Assembly (NCBI GenBank): GCA_948560485.1
Contig: CAOXUF010000027.1
Span: 1 to 8,148 of the forward strand
Direction: 5' to 3'
Length of the DNA stretch: 8,148 bases
DNA from: an uncultured Eubacterium sp.
Lineage (GTDB): Bacteria; Bacillota_A; Clostridia; Lachnospirales; Lachnospiraceae
This document shows positions 5,639 to 8,148 of the stretch, piece by piece. Both the position numbers and the translations under genes were made by a program. The notes below the pieces were generated by a model. The model was given only the letters and a program-made list of their open reading frames with translations. It ran no database searches and was not told the DNA's origin. Each line of letters starts with the position of its first letter. The stretch's first letter is position 1.

Positions 5639-5657
5639 CGTTCAAATACCTTAAACG
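5639..5657. promoter_or_regulatory. Inverted repeat at the predicted uraA transcription start
   Basis: CGTTCAA (5639-5645) and TTAAACG (5651-5657) around ATACC. In the minus-strand transcript this makes a 7-bp stem with one U-G pair and a 5-nt loop, beginning at about +1. It could be an operator or a 5' stabilising stem. It does not resemble the PyrR-binding loop, and no antiterminator/terminator pair is visible in the leader. Confidence 0.35.
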
Positions 5658-5662
5658 ATTTA

Positions 5663-5691
5663 ATTTTATCAAAATATCATCTTAATTACAA
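5663..5691 (-). promoter_or_regulatory. Promoter of the uracil permease gene
   Basis: On the minus strand, -35 TTGTAA (5686-5691), a 17-nt spacer and -10 TAAAAT (5663-5668), with an extended -10 TG. The predicted start near 5656 gives a leader of about 80 nt. It lies just downstream of the trmL terminator, as expected for an independent unit. Confidence 0.65.
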
Positions 5692-5705
5692 CAAATTTTA
5701 CTTCT

Positions 5706-5760
5706 GGCAAAAAAGTACCTGGCAAAGAATCCTAAAACTCTAATTCTTTGTCAGGCACTT
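5706..5760 (-). terminator. Intrinsic terminator of the lrp-aminotransferase-trmL operon
   Basis: 18-nt arms at 5743-5760 and 5713-5730 with a 12-nt loop. Read on the minus strand, 16 pairs are Watson-Crick, one is G-U and one is an A-C mismatch. A run of six T (5709-5714 on the complement) follows. It starts 3 nt after the trmL stop. The octamer CTGGCAAA is repeated at 5704-5711 and 5719-5726. Confidence 0.9.
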
Positions 5761-5763
5761 ATT

Positions 5764-6255
5764 CTATTTCCACTGTAATCGATGAAGTTCCCCTTCCATC
5801 TGCATTCCTGCAAAATTATTCTGACGCAGTCCTTCATACAAAACAACTGCTACAGAATTTGCAAGATTTAAAGAACGAATTTCCGGATTCATCGGGATAC
5901 GGATGCATCTTTCTTTATTCTCTGCCAGAATTTCTTCTGGTATTCCTGCACTTTCTTTTCCAAACATAATATAATCATCCTGTCCCAGTTTTACATCACT
6001 ATATCTGTTTGGTGCTTTCGTTGTTGCATACCACATTTTAATATTCGGATTTTTTTCAAGAAAATCTTCGTAACTATCATAAATTGTCACATCCAGGTCT
6101 TCCCAATAGTCCATACCTGCTCTTTTCAGAGATTTCTCATTAATTCGAAATCCCATAGGTTCTATTAAATGTAATTTCGTCCCGGTTGCACAACATGTTC
6201 TGCCAATATTTCCGGTATTCTGTGGTATCTCCGGTTCCAAAAGAACAATATTCAT
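5764..6255 (-). CDS. trmL: tRNA (cytidine/uridine-34-2'-O)-methyltransferase TrmL
   Basis: SPOUT-class methyltransferase that uses S-adenosylmethionine to methylate the 2'-O of the wobble nucleotide of certain tRNA-Leu; cytosolic dimer. The 163-residue length is normal for TrmL. Seen: MNIVLLEPEIPQNTGNIGRTC at the N-terminus, then the knotted SAM-binding half with FGKESAGIP at 98-106, RIPM near 119-122 and the closing EIRSLNLANSVAVVLYE at 125-141. The start is set by GAGG at 6262-6265, 6 nt upstream. It is the last gene of the operon, 57 nt after the aminotransferase and directly before a strong terminator. The spacer contains a 6-bp stem. The family assignment is strong; the exact tRNA target is taken from family knowledge. 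Confidence 0.93.
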   Translation of the reverse strand: MNIVLLEPEIPQNTGNIGRTCCATGTKLHLIEPMGFRINEKSLKRAGMDYWEDLDVTIYDSYEDFLEKNPNIKMWYATTKAPNRYSDVKLGQDDYIMFGKESAGIPEEILAENKERCIRIPMNPEIRSLNLANSVAVVLYEGLRQNNFAGMQMEGELHRLQWK

Positions 6256-6280
6256 ATTCTTCCTCTTTCTGTCTATTCTT

Positions 6281-6305
6281 CGGCATGAGTAATCTCCAAA
6301 TGCCG
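6281..6305 (-). other. Small hairpin in the aminotransferase-trmL spacer
   Basis: Perfect 6-bp arms CGGCAT (6281-6286) and ATGCCG (6300-6305) around a 13-nt loop, 8 nt after the aminotransferase stop codon in the transcript. No U-run follows, so full termination is unlikely; partial attenuation or RNA 3'-end stabilisation is possible. This short stem could also be chance. Confidence 0.35.
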
Positions 6306-6312
6306 GTAACTT

Positions 6313-7476
6313 TTATTTTTGAAGTCTTTCTACGAAACTCCTTACTCTGCCTAAAGCAATCTTTAAGTTTTCCAATGAATATGCATAAGATATTCTAAGG
6401 AATCCCTCGCCACAGTCGCCAAAAGCCGTACCCGGCACAACTGCTACTTTTTCCTCTTCTAGTAATTTATTGGCAAACTCCTCCGAAGTCATTCCAAATT
6501 TTTTAATACTAGGGAAAACATAAAATGCTCCATATGGTTCAAAACATTCCATTCCCATGTCTCTTAACTCGTGTACTACAAATCTTCTTCGCTGATTATA
6601 AGATTCGCACATCATCTGTACGTCTTTGTCTCCATTCTTCAATGCATCAACAGCAGCATACTGGCTGTTTGTCGGTGCACACATAATAGCAAACTGATGA
6701 ATCTTTAACATCTGTGCCAAAATCTCTTTTGGTGCAGCTGCATATCCTAGTCTCCATCCGGTCATAGCATAAGCTTTTGAAAAACCGTTAATGACAACCG
6801 TTCTCTCTCTCATGCCCGGCATTGATGCGATAGATATATGTTTTCCTTTATATGTAAGCTCTGAATAAATCTCATCAGACAAAACAAATATGTCCTTCTC
6901 CACACAGACCTTTGCAATCTCTTCCAAGTCCTCTTTTTCCATAATTGCTCCTGTCGGATTATTCGGAAACGGTAATACCAGCATTTTTGTCTTGTCTGTG
7001 ATTGCATCTAACAATTCCTGCTTTGTCAGGCGGAACTCATTCTCTTCCTTTAATTCAATTACCTTAGGTACCGCATAGATAAGCTGTGCACATGGCACAT
7101 AAGAAACATAACTCGGCTGTGGTATCAGCACTTCCTCTCCGGGATTTACCATTGCCCGCATAGCAATATCAATGGCCTCACTTCCACCAACTGTAATCAT
7201 TACTTCATCATGATAATCATATTCAACATTTATTTTTCTTTTTAGGTAATTACAAACCTCTATTTTTAATTCTTTTAATCCTGCATTGGACGTATAAAAT
7301 GTGCGTCCTTTCTCAAGAGAGTAAATTCCTTCCTCTCTGATATGCCATGGTGTATCAAAATCCGGCTCTCCAACACCCAGTGATATAGCATCTTTCATTT
7401 CGCTGACAATATCAAAGAACTTTCTGATACCCGATGGTTTCACTTCCTTTATTACTTCTGACAACGGGTCTCTCAT
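6313..7476 (-). CDS. PLP-dependent class I/II aminotransferase
   Basis: Fold-type I aminotransferase, 387 residues, transferring an amino group between an amino acid and a 2-oxo acid through pyridoxal phosphate; cytosolic. Seen: the substrate-side segment LGVGEPDFDTP at 33-43, GGSEAIDIA at 97-105 at the phosphate-binding turn, NNPTG at 172-176, DEIYSEL at 201-207 with D201 for the pyridine nitrogen, the Schiff-base lysine K234 in GFSKAYAMTGWRLGY, and R361 in FLRISYA for the substrate carboxylate. This is the broad aspartate/aromatic/alanine-type group; the amino acid specificity cannot be read from sequence. Its ATG overlaps the stop of the upstream lrp gene by one base (TAATG) and the ribosome binding site is weak (GGTG), so translation is probably coupled. 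The adjacent Lrp/AsnC regulator suggests amino-acid-responsive control. No symbol assigned. Confidence 0.92.
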   Translation of the reverse strand: MRDPLSEVIKEVKPSGIRKFFDIVSEMKDAISLGVGEPDFDTPWHIREEGIYSLEKGRTFYTSNAGLKELKIEVCNYLKRKINVEYDYHDEVMITVGGSEAIDIAMRAMVNPGEEVLIPQPSYVSYVPCAQLIYAVPKVIELKEENEFRLTKQELLDAITDKTKMLVLPFPNNPTGAIMEKEDLEEIAKVCVEKDIFVLSDEIYSELTYKGKHISIASMPGMRERTVVINGFSKAYAMTGWRLGYAAAPKEILAQMLKIHQFAIMCAPTNSQYAAVDALKNGDKDVQMMCESYNQRRRFVVHELRDMGMECFEPYGAFYVFPSIKKFGMTSEEFANKLLEEEKVAVVPGTAFGDCGEGFLRISYAYSLENLKIALGRVRSFVERLQK

Positions 7477-7952
7477 TATGGTGTCACCAATATCCTTTCT
7501 TCTGTATCTGCTAAAATTGTTCCGTAATCTTTATATTTTTTTAGAACAAAATGTGTTGCTGTGTTTAAAATACTGTCTAATGTAGATAATTTGCTTGTAA
7601 CAAACTGTGCAATTTCTTTCATAGACTTTTCTTCGATTATTACTGTAAAATCAAATCCACCTGACATCAGATATACAGCTTTTACTTCATCATATCTCAT
7701 GATACGTTCTGCAATCTCATCAAATCCTCTGCCTCTTTGTGGCGTTACTCTGACTTCAATTAAAGCAGTAACTCTGTCCTCACTTGTTTTATCCCAGTCT
7801 ATCATTGTGTAATATCCACATATTATTTTTTCTTTTTCCATATCGGCAATGGCATTGGCGACTTCCGCTTCCTCCATCCCCAGCAGGATGGCGGCCTCCT
7901 TTAGGTCAATTCTGCTTTTGTTTTCAATTAATCTTAAAATTTCTTCTCTCAT
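7476..7952 (-). CDS. Lrp/AsnC-family transcriptional regulator
   Basis: 158-residue feast/famine regulator. Residues about 1-48 are the winged helix-turn-helix (REEILRLIENKSRIDLKEAAILLG). Residues about 61-140 are the RAM ligand-binding and oligomerisation domain, with ALIEVRVTP, the glycine turn at 98-99 in MSGGFDFTVIIE, and THFVLKKY near the end. Such proteins usually bind amino acids and form octamers. The start is set by AAGGAG at 7960-7965, 7 nt upstream. It overlaps the upstream gene by 4 nt (ATGA) and the downstream aminotransferase by 1 nt (TAATG), so the three are certainly one transcript. The immediate amino-acid target is probably connected to the aminotransferase; the ligand is not predictable here. 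Confidence 0.93.
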   Translation of the reverse strand: MREEILRLIENKSRIDLKEAAILLGMEEAEVANAIADMEKEKIICGYYTMIDWDKTSEDRVTALIEVRVTPQRGRGFDEIAERIMRYDEVKAVYLMSGGFDFTVIIEEKSMKEIAQFVTSKLSTLDSILNTATHFVLKKYKDYGTILADTEERILVTP

Positions 7953-8146
7953 GCCATTTCTCCTTTTCGATTCAAATAATTATATATTTCATCACCTCTT
8001 GGAGGTTCTAGAAATCTTCTCTCATCGCCATTCATAACCACTCTGTCCCTGCCGGATGTTATATGCCCTATCACATCCGCATAAATCCCCGCACTTTCAA
8101 GTTTTTCTACCAATGCTGTTCCATCCTTTACAGCAATCAGAACTGC
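7949..8146 (-). CDS. C-terminal end of an AIR synthase-like (PurM/HypE-type) protein, partial
   Basis: An open frame enters from the right edge and ends in TGA overlapping the lrp start (ATGA). The visible 65 residues read AVLIAVKDGTALVEKLESAG, then IYADVIGHITSGRDRVVMNG, then DERRFLEPPRGDEIYNYLNR and KGEMA. This is the pattern of the AIR synthase-related C-terminal domain: a hydrophobic strand, a VEKLxxAG helix, VIGxIT, then a short strand ending in a PPRGDE tail. Several Firmicutes carry such a stand-alone HypE- or PurM-like protein of unknown substrate. Too little is present to say whether it is a hydrogenase maturation protein, a purine enzyme or an orphan homologue; the PPRGDEIY end favours the orphan AIRS-related group. 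It is upstream in the same operon as lrp. Confidence 0.8.
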   Translation of the reverse strand, partial: AVLIAVKDGTALVEKLESAGIYADVIGHITSGRDRVVMNGDERRFLEPPRGDEIYNYLNRKGEMA

Positions 8147-8148
8147 AC

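Noticed and set aside
1..8148. Scan for CRISPR arrays, insertion sequences, integrase sites, tRNA or rRNA genes.
   Set aside because: No regularly spaced direct repeats, transposase fragments, terminal repeats or RNA gene signatures were seen by eye.

Overview
The window looks like chromosome from a low-GC anaerobic Firmicute. The Lachnospiraceae or a nearby clostridial family is my best guess, based on AT-rich intergenic DNA, strong AGGAGG-type ribosome binding sites, oxygen-sensitive pyruvate formate-lyase fermentation and the gene families present. No mobile element, CRISPR array, rRNA or tRNA was seen.

Layout. Positions 1-3156 hold a leftward unit read in the order nitroreductase, pflB, pflA (pflA runs off the left edge). 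It converts pyruvate plus CoA to acetyl-CoA and formate by radical chemistry. A 357-nt divergent regulatory region (3157-3513) separates it from a rightward Crp/Fnr-family regulator (3514-4149). That region holds a good promoter in each direction, both with the same -35 hexamer, several palindromes, and a leader with two competing stems. A strong bidirectional terminator then separates the regulator from a convergent, apparently monocistronic uracil permease gene (4179-5576) with its own promoter. From the right edge another leftward operon runs in: the end of an AIR synthase-like gene, an Lrp/AsnC regulator, a PLP aminotransferase and trmL. The first three are linked by start/stop overlaps, and the unit closes at a long terminator hairpin (5713-5760).

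Main observation. The PflB protein is clearly a true pyruvate formate-lyase, with the Cys-Cys pair and the active-site arginines, but it stops at residue 682, just after the conserved ALGKDD stretch. The whole C-terminal glycyl-radical domain (about 75-80 residues, carrying the RVSGY glycine) is absent. Only 62 nt separate the stop from pflA, so a frameshift cannot hide it. The enzyme should be inactive alone unless a separate GrcA/YfiD-like glycyl-radical subunit supplies the radical in trans. An intact, codirectional activating-enzyme gene suggests the system is working rather than decayed. I infer a permanently split PFL, with the radical subunit encoded outside this window.

How the parts may fit: the divergent Crp/Fnr regulator probably responds to redox or gas signals and controls the nitroreductase-pfl unit and itself. 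A dyad over the pfl-side -10 also resembles a Rex (NADH/NAD+) operator. The right-hand operon and the permease are housekeeping or amino acid and pyrimidine metabolism genes with no evident link to PFL.
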